From NCBI GenBank assembly GCA_903866355.1, contig CAIPNE010000762.1, forward strand, positions 1-5,967: a stretch of DNA of 5,967 nucleotides, given 5' to 3'. Positions within the stretch are counted from its first letter, which is position 1. Each line of letters begins with the position of its first letter. Both the position numbers and the translations under genes were made by a program. The notes beneath the pieces are model-generated. The model made no database searches. It worked only from the letters and a program-made list of their open reading frames with translations, and had not been told where the DNA came from. The stretch comes from an uncultured Gammaproteobacteria bacterium (GTDB taxonomy: Bacteria > Pseudomonadota > Gammaproteobacteria > Ga0077536). Positions 1 to 5,732 of this stretch are shown here, piece by piece.

Positions 1-33
1 CCAGTCAAACAATCCAAATTCTACCGCTGCCAT
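1..33 (-). CDS. Start of a gene cut by the window edge; possibly a luciferase-like (LLM) flavin monooxygenase
   Basis: Only the first 11 codons lie in the window. The minus strand reads ATG at 33-31 and then encodes MAAVEFGLFDW, open to the edge. An AGAGG ribosome binding site (complement of 40-44) lies 6 bases upstream, which supports a true start. The hydrophobic 'EFGLFDW' stretch right after the start resembles the first beta strand of bacterial luciferase-like TIM-barrel oxidoreductases, which often begin with a (K/E)FG(L/V)F-type segment. Eleven residues cannot prove a family, so the gene is moderately supported and the function only suggested. It lies 73 bases downstream of the small unknown-function gene on the same strand and could be co-transcribed with it. 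Confidence 0.4.
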   Translation of the reverse strand, partial: MAAVEFGLFDW

Positions 34-38
34 GGCCT

Positions 39-59
39 GCCTCTGATTAACGTAGAGGC
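39..59 (-). promoter_or_regulatory. Leader hairpin overlapping the ribosome binding site of the edge gene
   Basis: On the minus strand GCCTCT (59-54) and AGAGGC (44-39) form a perfect 6-bp stem around a 9-base loop. The right arm contains the AGAGG that would serve as Shine-Dalgarno sequence for the start at 33, so the folded RNA would hide it. There is no U-run, so it is not a typical terminator for the upstream gene. The pairing is seen in the sequence; any regulatory effect is inference. Confidence 0.3.
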
Positions 60-106
60 CCACTTCACTCTAGATTGCACCGCATCAACAAGTCGCCACG
101 GCGGCG

Positions 107-592
107 TTAGTTGATCATCCGTCCCCCGATAAGCGGCGCCGACCAAAGGCGGTAGCAGCGGACAAAATTGTCTGTCGCCTGTTCTTCGATGGCCAATTGG
201 GCGCGGGTTTCGACCACATGCGCCAACAAGCGCGCCACGGCTGCGCGTTGGCGCGTATCGCAGTGGCGATAAAACGGATTATCGATTTCATCAACGGCTA
301 AGTGAAACAACAGTTGGGTGGCGTACCAGCCGTGCTCGGAGCTGGGCGGTGCCAGCGCCAAGCGGGCCAAGGACGGGAAAAAATAGGCCAGCGCTTGGGG
401 CGTCGCCACACAGAAGGGGTCACACGCGGCATAGCCCACATCCTCGAGACACAGGGTGTGCCGGTCGCAGAGTTGGAGCCGGTCGTCGTGGTCCGCGCAC
501 TCCTCGCAATGCCAGATGTGGGTGAAATAGCGCGGGCGCTCCAACGCGCCGAACGCCGCATTGATACCTTGAAGAACACTGCGATCGCTCAT
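107..592 (-). CDS. Small soluble protein of unknown function, probably DUF6714-like
   Basis: A 161-residue protein without signal peptide or membrane helix. The ATG at 592-590 is chosen over the longer frame (open to 703) because a strong GAGGAGGT lies 6 bases upstream and the extra 37 residues look non-coding. Near the N-terminus is an H-C-E-E-C-A-D-H-D motif (residues 28-36), a CxxC followed by His that could bind a metal ion. The centre has DPFCVATP and YFFPSLARLAL (about 58-80), followed by WYATQLLFHL (about 89-98). The C-terminal half looks helical, with a possible QRAAVARLLAHVVETR helix (115-130). From memory this pattern fits the DUF6714 family, whose role is unknown to me. It is divergent from the TVP38/oxidoreductase operon and shares a 166-base regulatory region with it. 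No function is claimed. Confidence 0.8.
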   Translation of the reverse strand: MSDRSVLQGINAAFGALERPRYFTHIWHCEECADHDDRLQLCDRHTLCLEDVGYAACDPFCVATPQALAYFFPSLARLALAPPSSEHGWYATQLLFHLAVDEIDNPFYRHCDTRQRAAVARLLAHVVETRAQLAIEEQATDNFVRCYRLWSAPLIGGRMIN

Positions 593-598
593 CGCTGC

Positions 599-606
599 AC
601 CTCCTC
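599..606 (-). promoter_or_regulatory. Ribosome binding site deciding the start of the DUF6714-like gene
   Basis: The minus strand reads GAGGAGGT, close to a perfect Shine-Dalgarno sequence, with a 6-base spacer to the ATG at 592. It fixes the start and argues against the longer frame that opens at 703. Confidence 0.8.
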
Positions 607-633
607 TATGATAAATCAGCGAATCCACTTGCC

Positions 634-650
634 TGTCCACACGGTGGACA
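634..650. promoter_or_regulatory. Operator-like perfect inverted repeat in the divergent promoter region
   Basis: TGTCCAC-ACG-GTGGACA is a perfect 7-bp inverted repeat with a 3-base centre. It sits between the divergent genes at 592 (minus) and 759 (plus). Its right arm supplies the last bases of the TGGACA -35 box of the rightward promoter, a common position for a repressor dimer site. By symmetry the same TGGACA hexamer is present on the minus strand. The repeat is seen directly; the binding protein is unknown and no regulator gene lies in the window. Confidence 0.45.
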
Positions 651-672
651 AACCCCGTAGCCACCAAATAAT
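645..672 (+). promoter_or_regulatory. Putative sigma70 promoter for the TVP38-oxidoreductase/HPP operon
   Basis: A -35 box TGGACA (645-650, 5 of 6 consensus bases) and a -10 box AATAAT (667-672, 5 of 6) are separated by 16 bases. Transcription would start near 679, giving a leader of roughly 80 bases to the GTG at 759. The match was found by eye in GC-rich DNA, where AT-rich -10 boxes are scarce. Confidence 0.45.
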
Positions 673-746
673 GCGCGGCAAAAGTAGGCCGGCACGACCC
701 CAAATGGGTGATACTCGTCGGTCATGGCACAACGCCCGGTGTGGGC

Positions 747-752
747 AGGGAG
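747..752 (+). promoter_or_regulatory. Ribosome binding site deciding the GTG start at 759
   Basis: AGGGAG is followed by the 6-base spacer TTTGCA and then GTG at 759-761. No comparable site precedes the GTG at 708, which would add 17 mostly polar, unconserved-looking residues. Confidence 0.55.
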
Positions 753-758
753 TTTGCA

Positions 759-2972
759 GTGCAGTGGCGGAAGGGCGTACTCGCCAGCATCGTGGTGCTG
801 AGCTTCTTGGCATTTCACTGGCTAGACCTCGCTCACTACGCTGGCGTGGAATTTCTACAAGCCCGCCTAACCGATTTTAGCGCCCTGTATACCGCCCACC
901 CGGCGCTAACGCTGGGCGGCTTCGGCCTGCTGTATGTGGGTGTTACCGCACTGTCTCTGCCCGGCGCGGCAGTGATGTCGCTGGCCGCCGGCGCGCTATT
1001 TGGGCTGTGGGTTGGCGTGGTGTTGGTGTCTTTTGCCGCCAGTCTCGGGGCCACGTTGGCGATGCTCAGTGCGCGCTTTATCTTGCGGGATTTCGTGCAA
1101 CGGCGCTACGCCGAAAAACTGCGGGTGATCAACGCCGGGATGGCGCGCGATGGCGCCTTCTATCTTTTTGCGCTGCGGCTGGTGCCGTTGTTCCCCTTTT
1201 TCGCCATCAACCTTGTCATGGGACTGACCCGTCTGCGGGTGCGCACGTTTTATTGGGTCAGCCAGCTCGGCATGCTGCCGGGGACCTTTGTGTACCTGAA
1301 TCTTGGCACCCAACTCGGCGCGGTGACCTCCTTGGAGAGTGCGCTCACGCCCGGACTACTGCTATCGCTCACACTACTCGGGGTCTTGCCGCTAGTGGCG
1401 CGCTGGGCGCTGTCTGGGCTGCGGGCACGCAAGGTGGCGGCACGCTGGCCCCGCCCGGCCTGGTTCGACTACAACCTGGCCGTGATCGGTGCGGGCAGCG
1501 GCGGCTTGGTGGCGGCTTATCTGGGCGCCGCCACGCAAGCTCGCGTGGCACTCATCGAGCGCAACCAAATGGGCGGGGATTGCCTGAACACCGGCTGCGT
1601 GCCCAGCAAAGCCCTGCTGCGCGCCGCTCGCGCCTGCGCCGAGTTGCGCCGCGCGGCGGAATTTGGCATTCGCAATGCGCAGGGCGATTGCGATTTCGCC
1701 GCGGTGATGGAACGCGTTGCGGCCACCGTGCGCGCGATCGCCCCCCACGATTCTGTCGCCCGCTACACCGCGCTGGGGGTGGAGTGTCTGCCGGGCCGCG
1801 CCCGCCTAGTCTCGCCGTGGACCATTGAAATCACGGACGCGCAGGGGGTGCGCCAGATCACCGCCGCCCACACCATCATTGCCACTGGCGCACATCCCAC
1901 CCGACCCAACTTGCCCGGGTTTGAAGCTGTGGGTTACCTAACCTCCGACACCATCTGGGCGCTGCGCGAACTGCCGCGCCGCCTCGTGGTCTTGGGCGGC
2001 GGCCCGGCGGGCTGCGAACTCGCACAGGCGTTTGCGCGCTGCGGCTCACAAGTGGTGTTAGTGCAGCGCGCGGAGCACCTGTTACCGGACGAAGACCCAG
2101 AGGTCTCCGCCGTGCTCAAAAAGCGCTTTGCCCGCGAAGGGGTGGCGGTGCTAACCCGGGCCCTCGCCTTGCGTTGCGAAATAACCGAGGGGGAAAAATC
2201 CCTGTGTGTGATGTTTGAAGGGGTTGAAATGCGCGTCGCTTTTGACCAACTGCTGGTGACCATTGGGCGCACCCCCAATACCGCCGAGTGCGGACTGGAC
2301 GCGCTGGACCTGGCGTTCAGCGCCAGTGGCACCATTGAGTCCGATGCGTACCTCGCCACCCAATATCCCAATCTACACGTCTGTGGCGATGTGGCGGGGC
2401 CTTTTCAACTCACGCACGCGGCCGCCCATCAGGCAACGTTTGCCACCCTTAACGCGCTATTTGGCCGGTTTAAACGCTGGCGCGCAGACTATCGCGTGGT
2501 GCCACGGTGTACTTTCACCGCGCCCGAAGTGGCGCGCGTGGGGCTCAACGAAACCGCCGCGCGAGCGCAGGCCGTGCCCTACGAGGTGACCCGCTACGAC
2601 CTGAGCGACCTGGACCGCGCCATCACCGAAGGCAGCAACGAGGGCTTTCTTAAAGTGCTCACCGTGCCCGGTAGCGACCGGATCCTCGGCGTGACCAGCG
2701 TGGGCGAACACGCGGGTGAGACCATCGCAGAATTTGCCTTGGCGATGCAGCACGGTCTGGGTCTGAACAAAATTCTCGGCACCGTGCACCTGTATCCCAG
2801 CTTCGCCGAGGCCAATAAACACCTCGCGGGTACGTGGAAGCGTCAGCAGGTCACCGCTGGCCAACGCGGTTTTCTGCGCGTCTTCCATGCTTGGCAACGC
2901 GGTGCGGGCAGCTTTGTTGGTGTGCTGCGCAGTGTGCCCGCGCTCTGGTCGGCGCGGCAGCGCGAACGCTAA
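759..2972 (+). CDS. Bifunctional TVP38/TMEM64 membrane protein fused to FAD-dependent pyridine nucleotide-disulfide oxidoreductase
   Basis: A 737-residue fusion, counted from the GTG at 759; a GTG at 708 is the longer alternative. Residues about 1-225 are a membrane domain. A helix near 7-24 is followed by the TVP38/TMEM64 (VTT, DedA-like) core at about 50-195, with SLPGAAVMSLAAGALFG and the LRLVPLFPFFAINLVMG signature (139-155). From about 238 a full class I disulfide reductase follows. It has an FAD site GAGSGG (244-249), GGDCLNTGCVPSKAL with redox cysteines C275 and C280, a second dinucleotide site GGGPAG (413-418), GRTPN (503-507), CGDVAG (542-547) and a C-terminal dimer domain from about 581. 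The C-terminal motif is HLYPSFAE: Tyr679 stands where lipoamide dehydrogenase and glutathione reductase have the catalytic His, with Glu684 kept. R437 after the second beta strand may favour NADPH (inference). There is no N-terminal HMA domain and no C-terminal Cys pair, so mercuric reductase is unlikely. The fusion type is known; its substrate is not. It is translationally coupled to the HPP gene. Confidence 0.9.
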   Translation: MQWRKGVLASIVVLSFLAFHWLDLAHYAGVEFLQARLTDFSALYTAHPALTLGGFGLLYVGVTALSLPGAAVMSLAAGALFGLWVGVVLVSFAASLGATLAMLSARFILRDFVQRRYAEKLRVINAGMARDGAFYLFALRLVPLFPFFAINLVMGLTRLRVRTFYWVSQLGMLPGTFVYLNLGTQLGAVTSLESALTPGLLLSLTLLGVLPLVARWALSGLRARKVAARWPRPAWFDYNLAVIGAGSGGLVAAYLGAATQARVALIERNQMGGDCLNTGCVPSKALLRAARACAELRRAAEFGIRNAQGDCDFAAVMERVAATVRAIAPHDSVARYTALGVECLPGRARLVSPWTIEITDAQGVRQITAAHTIIATGAHPTRPNLPGFEAVGYLTSDTIWALRELPRRLVVLGGGPAGCELAQAFARCGSQVVLVQRAEHLLPDEDPEVSAVLKKRFAREGVAVLTRALALRCEITEGEKSLCVMFEGVEMRVAFDQLLVTIGRTPNTAECGLDALDLAFSASGTIESDAYLATQYPNLHVCGDVAGPFQLTHAAAHQATFATLNALFGRFKRWRADYRVVPRCTFTAPEVARVGLNETAARAQAVPYEVTRYDLSDLDRAITEGSNEGFLKVLTVPGSDRILGVTSVGEHAGETIAEFALAMQHGLGLNKILGTVHLYPSFAEANKHLAGTWKRQQVTAGQRGFLRVFHAWQRGAGSFVGVLRSVPALWSARQRER

Positions 2973-3487
2973 TGCGGCGAGCCAGCCGTATTTTGTACAC
3001 GCTCGCCGGTGCGGCGGCGGCGATTGGCCTGAGCCTGATGTTGACGGGACCGCTGCTGGCGGCACCGTTTTTACTGGGTTCGCTGGGCGCCTCAGCCGTG
3101 ATTCTTTTTGTGTTTACCGACAGCCCCGCGGCCCAGCCGCGCGCGTTATTCGGCGGGCATCTGGGCGCCGCCCTGATTGGCATCGTGTGTCAGCAACTCT
3201 GGGGTGATGCGCTGTGGGTGTATGCCCTCGCGGAAGCTGGGAGCGTGGCATGGATGCTCACTTCACGCACGGTACATCCGCCCGCCGGTGCTACCACGCT
3301 GCTCATGGTCCACCTGCACGCCGGGTTTGGCGCGCTGCTGCAACCGGTGTTAATCGGCACGGCGAGCTTGGCGGTGGTGGCCTTTATCTGGACCCGCCTG
3401 CACCCCGGACTGCGGCATTACCCGGTGCGCTGGAGCATGCCATCCCCACCTGATTGGCACTGGGGCGCGTGGCACGACGCGCCGTAG
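2972..3487 (+). CDS. HPP-family integral membrane protein
   Basis: A 171-residue, mostly hydrophobic protein. The ATG at 2972-2974 overlaps the TAA of the oxidoreductase by one base (TAATG), which points to coupled translation; no separate strong ribosome binding site is visible. The frame stays open upstream to 2834, but that part is a shadow of the preceding gene. Helices are visible at about 9-26, 28-48, 62-78, 80-97 and 122-140. Family marks are LLGSLGASAVILFVF (34-48), DSPAAQPR (50-57) with GGH (61-63), and the name-giving HPP motif in VHPPAGA (101-107). The C-terminal tail (about 141-171) is rich in His, Pro and Trp and is probably cytoplasmic or unstructured. HPP proteins of cyanobacteria and plastids have been linked to nitrite transport; bacterial members elsewhere are mostly uncharacterised. 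Pairing with a membrane-tethered reductase suggests a shared redox or ion-related process, but that is inference. Confidence 0.85.
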   Translation: MRRASRILYTLAGAAAAIGLSLMLTGPLLAAPFLLGSLGASAVILFVFTDSPAAQPRALFGGHLGAALIGIVCQQLWGDALWVYALAEAGSVAWMLTSRTVHPPAGATTLLMVHLHAGFGALLQPVLIGTASLAVVAFIWTRLHPGLRHYPVRWSMPSPPDWHWGAWHDAP

Positions 3488-3604
3488 TCATCTTGTAGAG
3501 CAGTCCGCGCCACCGCTCGCCAAGCAAAGACTGCCAATGAGAAAGTGAGGCGCGCCGAAGGGCTGCGTTTTAGCGCACAAGATCGGCCCCCCGCCCAGCG
3601 GCGT

Positions 3605-3619
3605 TAGCGGCGTGCGGTG
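3605..3619 (+). repeat. Left copy of a 15-bp exact direct repeat
   Basis: TAGCGGCGTGCGGTG occurs here, just beyond the 3' end of the glycosyltransferase gene, and again at 5718-5732 upstream of the dehalogenase-like gene. Both copies are intergenic and in the same orientation. They enclose the two minus-strand genes. Chance is possible in GC-rich DNA. Confidence 0.35.
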
Positions 3620-3650
3620 ACAGGTTTCAACCCGCCGCGCCGCGCGCTGA

Positions 3651-4898
3651 CTAGTGGCTGTCGGCCGGCGATGGCGCGGGCGCCACCGCCGACACCGCCG
3701 CGAGAAATCCCCGCACGCTGCACCCCAGATCGATGTCGGCAGCCACTGCCAGCGAACTGGCGCTCAGCTGCGCGTGGAAGCCGGCCTCATCCAGCAGGCG
3801 CCCCAGTGCGGCGCATAGCGCAGGCACCTCACCTGCCGGATAAACCAGCGCGTTTTGCTGGGGCCGCGCGGCATCGGTTAAACCGATGCAGCCTATTTGG
3901 TCGCTCACGATGAGCGGCAGGCCAACACCAATGGCTTCGCGGGCGGCCAAACCGTAGGGCTCGCGCGAGGAGGGGAAAACCAGTGCGTCCGCCAGCGCAT
4001 AAACGCCCGGCAGTTGGTCCACGTTGACGAAACCCGCGAACACCGCCGGCAAGTTGTCGGCGCTCGCGGTGGCACGCAGGTCTGCCATCAACGCCCCGTC
4101 GCCCGCGAAAAAAGCCGTGATGCCCCGCGCTTCGGGTCGACGGCTACGCAGCATCGCGAGCGCCGCCAACAAGTCCTGCGGCCGTTTCCACGCCACCAGC
4201 TTGCCCACAAACAAGGCCACAAAAGTGTCTTCCGCAATGCCATATTGAGCGCGCAAGGTGGCCCGCACCGAGGGGCGGTGATCACGCGCGGCGTTGAGCA
4301 AGGTTTGATCCACCGTGAAGGGGCAGCGGAACAACCGCCGCGGTGGCACGCCGTAATACCGGTAGTAATCCGCATTGTTGTCGCCGGTGGTCAGCACCGC
4401 GGCGATTTGGCGCAACAACAGGGGTAACAGCCAGCGTTTCAGGGTGCGTTTCCAGCCCGGCCGCTCAAATAGCAGCGAGCTATCCGACCACAACAACACC
4501 GGCACACTCTGCCAACGGCACCAGAGCAGCGCGCGCAGTAACGTCAATTGGGCATAGCCGTGGATTTGCACCACCGCCGGATCAAAGGCGGCCAGCGCGG
4601 CCGCGACACCGGGGTTATCGGTCGCGCGCAGGCCAACGCTGCGGATGTCGTCGGCACCGGGCAGAAATTCGGAAACGTAGCCACCCAGCAAATCTGTCTC
4701 CCATTGAATTTCCACGCCCATATCTCGGTCGAAATAGGGTTTCAGCCCAAGGCTGGACGCAAAAAAAACTTTTAATTCGATGGCAGGATCGGCGGCCAGC
4801 CCGCGATAGAGATGCACAAAATGCTGAATGGGGTGCGACACCACGATCGCTACCCGGCGCGGCGCGTGAAGAGGTAGGGATTTACGGCTGGCGTGCAT
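3651..4898 (-). CDS. Glycosyltransferase, GT4-type (GT-B fold)
   Basis: A 415-residue cytoplasmic glycosyltransferase that probably moves a sugar from an NDP-sugar to a cell-surface polysaccharide or glycolipid. The N-terminal acceptor domain begins with a Rossmann strand RRVAIVVSHPIQHF (14-27), a start typical of GT4 enzymes that open with 'SHPIQ(Y/H)F'. The C-terminal donor domain has FVGKLVAWKRPQDLL (230-244), where K238 and R239 would bind the donor phosphates, then FFAGDG (263-268). The E-x7-E motif is exact: E313 and E321 in REPYGLAARE, followed by GVGLPLIVSD. The length is normal for the family. The ATG at 4898 is the only good start that keeps the first strand; its ribosome binding site is weak. 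It lies 120 bases downstream of the dehalogenase-like gene, past two hairpins, and converges on the HPP gene. No neighbouring polysaccharide genes are visible, so the product is unknown. Confidence 0.88.
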   Translation of the reverse strand: MHASRKSLPLHAPRRVAIVVSHPIQHFVHLYRGLAADPAIELKVFFASSLGLKPYFDRDMGVEIQWETDLLGGYVSEFLPGADDIRSVGLRATDNPGVAAALAAFDPAVVQIHGYAQLTLLRALLWCRWQSVPVLLWSDSSLLFERPGWKRTLKRWLLPLLLRQIAAVLTTGDNNADYYRYYGVPPRRLFRCPFTVDQTLLNAARDHRPSVRATLRAQYGIAEDTFVALFVGKLVAWKRPQDLLAALAMLRSRRPEARGITAFFAGDGALMADLRATASADNLPAVFAGFVNVDQLPGVYALADALVFPSSREPYGLAAREAIGVGLPLIVSDQIGCIGLTDAARPQQNALVYPAGEVPALCAALGRLLDEAGFHAQLSASSLAVAADIDLGCSVRGFLAAVSAVAPAPSPADSH

Positions 4899-4981
4899 GG
4901 CCTATTTTGGGCGAGTGGTTGCTGGGCAAGGTCGGTACAGTTTGCGCGCCGAATGTGTCAGTTCGCCGGCCCCAGATAGAT

Positions 4982-5019
4982 GGCGTGCCTGCACGCCGCC
5001 ACGCGGGGCCGGCCCGCGT
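4982..5019 (-). terminator. Two tandem GC-rich hairpins at the 3' end of the dehalogenase-like gene
   Basis: One perfect inverted repeat spans 4982-4997 (GGCGTGC-CT-GCACGCC). A second spans 5001-5019 (ACGCGGG, 5-base loop, CCCGCGT) and reaches into the stop codon of the minus-strand gene. Both stems have 7 bp. Neither is followed by a T-run on either strand, so they do not form a standard intrinsic terminator. They could protect the 3' end of the transcript, attenuate reading into the glycosyltransferase gene, or be a small palindromic repeat element. Confidence 0.4.
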
Positions 5020-5699
5020 TAACGGGTCACCCAGCCACCGGCCATGGGAAACACCTGCCCCACAAAACAATTGGCCGCATCGCTGCATAAATAGGCCACA
5101 AAAGCGCCGTCTTCGCGGGCGCCCACCAAGCGCCCCAAGGGCACTTCGCGGCTAAGTCGTTCCTGAAATTTTGGATTCGCCTGCAGCGACGGCGGGTAAT
5201 AGGTGGGGTTTTCGACAAAAACTTGCGCCACCGCGTTGACCTGAACCTGCTGCGACGCCACTTCTACGCCGAGCGCCTGCACCCAAGCGAGCTGCGCGCC
5301 GCGGGCCGCGCTGTAGGTGGAACAGCGTTTCATGCCGCGCAAAGCGCTGGCGCTGCCCATGACCAAAATTTTGCCGGCGCGCCGTTCCAGCATGGCCGGC
5401 AACACCGCGCGCGCCAGCCGTGGCAAAGGGTCGACCAAGGTCGCAAAAACCTCACGCCACTCCGGCTCTTCGACTTCCAGCGCCAAGGTCGTCGGCGCGC
5501 CGATGGCCAGATTGGCGATGAGAATATCGATGTGGCCCGCCGCGACTACCACCCGTGCCGCGGCATCTACCGGCGCGAGCGATTCGTGGCTGGCGATGAG
5601 GGTCGCACCTTGCTCGGCCAGCATCTCGCACAGGGTAGGGCCCATAAATTCGCTGGCCTGAGTGATCAGAATGCGTTTACCTGCCAGCGGGGTGTTCAT
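5019..5699 (-). CDS. Halohydrin dehalogenase-like protein (SDR fold, non-oxidoreductase type)
   Basis: A 226-residue soluble SDR-fold protein whose key residues match halohydrin dehalogenases rather than SDR dehydrogenases. In place of the TGxxxGxG cofactor loop it has T13-x4-F18-x-G20 (TQASEFMGP). The catalytic residues are S116-x12-Y129-x3-R133, so Arg replaces the usual Lys. Both patterns are the established halohydrin dehalogenase signatures with exact spacing (HheC: S132, Y145, R149). The stretch FVENPTYYPP (161-170), then VPLGRL and GQVFPMAGG near the end, also resembles HheA-type enzymes. Such enzymes turn vicinal haloalcohols into epoxides plus halide, and open epoxides with anions such as azide, cyanide or nitrite, without NAD(P)H. 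The ATG at 5699 has AGGAGT 7 bases upstream. The fold is certain; the reaction is inferred from motifs. A non-catalytic or differently acting SDR relative remains possible. Confidence 0.85.
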   Translation of the reverse strand: MNTPLAGKRILITQASEFMGPTLCEMLAEQGATLIASHESLAPVDAAARVVVAAGHIDILIANLAIGAPTTLALEVEEPEWREVFATLVDPLPRLARAVLPAMLERRAGKILVMGSASALRGMKRCSTYSAARGAQLAWVQALGVEVASQQVQVNAVAQVFVENPTYYPPSLQANPKFQERLSREVPLGRLVGAREDGAFVAYLCSDAANCFVGQVFPMAGGWVTR

Positions 5700-5706
5700 C
5701 GTTGGG

Positions 5707-5712
5707 ACTCCT
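5707..5712 (-). promoter_or_regulatory. Ribosome binding site of the dehalogenase-like gene
   Basis: The minus strand reads AGGAGT with a 7-base spacer to the ATG at 5699, fixing that start. It lies in an AT-rich patch (TATTTTTAGGAGT) that stands out from the GC-rich surroundings. Confidence 0.7.
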
Positions 5713-5717
5713 AAAAA

Positions 5718-5732
5718 TAGCGGCGTGCGGTG
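5718..5732 (+). repeat. Right copy of the 15-bp exact direct repeat
   Basis: Identical to 3605-3619 and in the same orientation, 19 bases upstream of the start of the dehalogenase-like gene. The two copies are about 2.1 kb apart. Confidence 0.35.

Noticed and set aside
608..613. TATCAT (minus strand) as -10 box for the DUF6714-like gene
   Set aside because: Transcription would begin inside the ribosome binding site, and the nearest TGGACA -35 is 20 bases away, too far for a normal sigma70 promoter.
302..880. 192-codon plus-strand open frame overlapping the DUF6714-like gene and the next gene start
   Set aside because: It lies antisense to a gene with a strong ribosome binding site and family-like motifs. 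Its product is Arg/Gln-rich without recognisable domains.
759..2972. Mercuric reductase (merA)
   Set aside because: The CLNTGC motif is shared, but there is no HMA domain, no C-terminal vicinal cysteine pair and no mer genes nearby.
2457..3065. 202-codon minus-strand frame antisense to the reductase C-terminus
   Set aside because: It covers the conserved dimerisation domain of the reductase on the other strand and shows no family features of its own.
3488..3650. Intrinsic terminator between the convergent HPP and glycosyltransferase genes
   Set aside because: No stable stem followed by a T-run was found on either strand; only weak 4-bp stems are visible.
3897..4427. 176-codon plus-strand frame antisense to the glycosyltransferase
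   Set aside because: A mirror frame of a high-GC gene; no motif, and the minus strand encodes a clear GT-B enzyme.
4343..5155. 270-codon plus-strand frame across the glycosyltransferase start, the gap and the dehalogenase end
   Set aside because: It overlaps two well-supported minus-strand genes, and the protein is low-complexity Arg/Pro/Ala without a domain.
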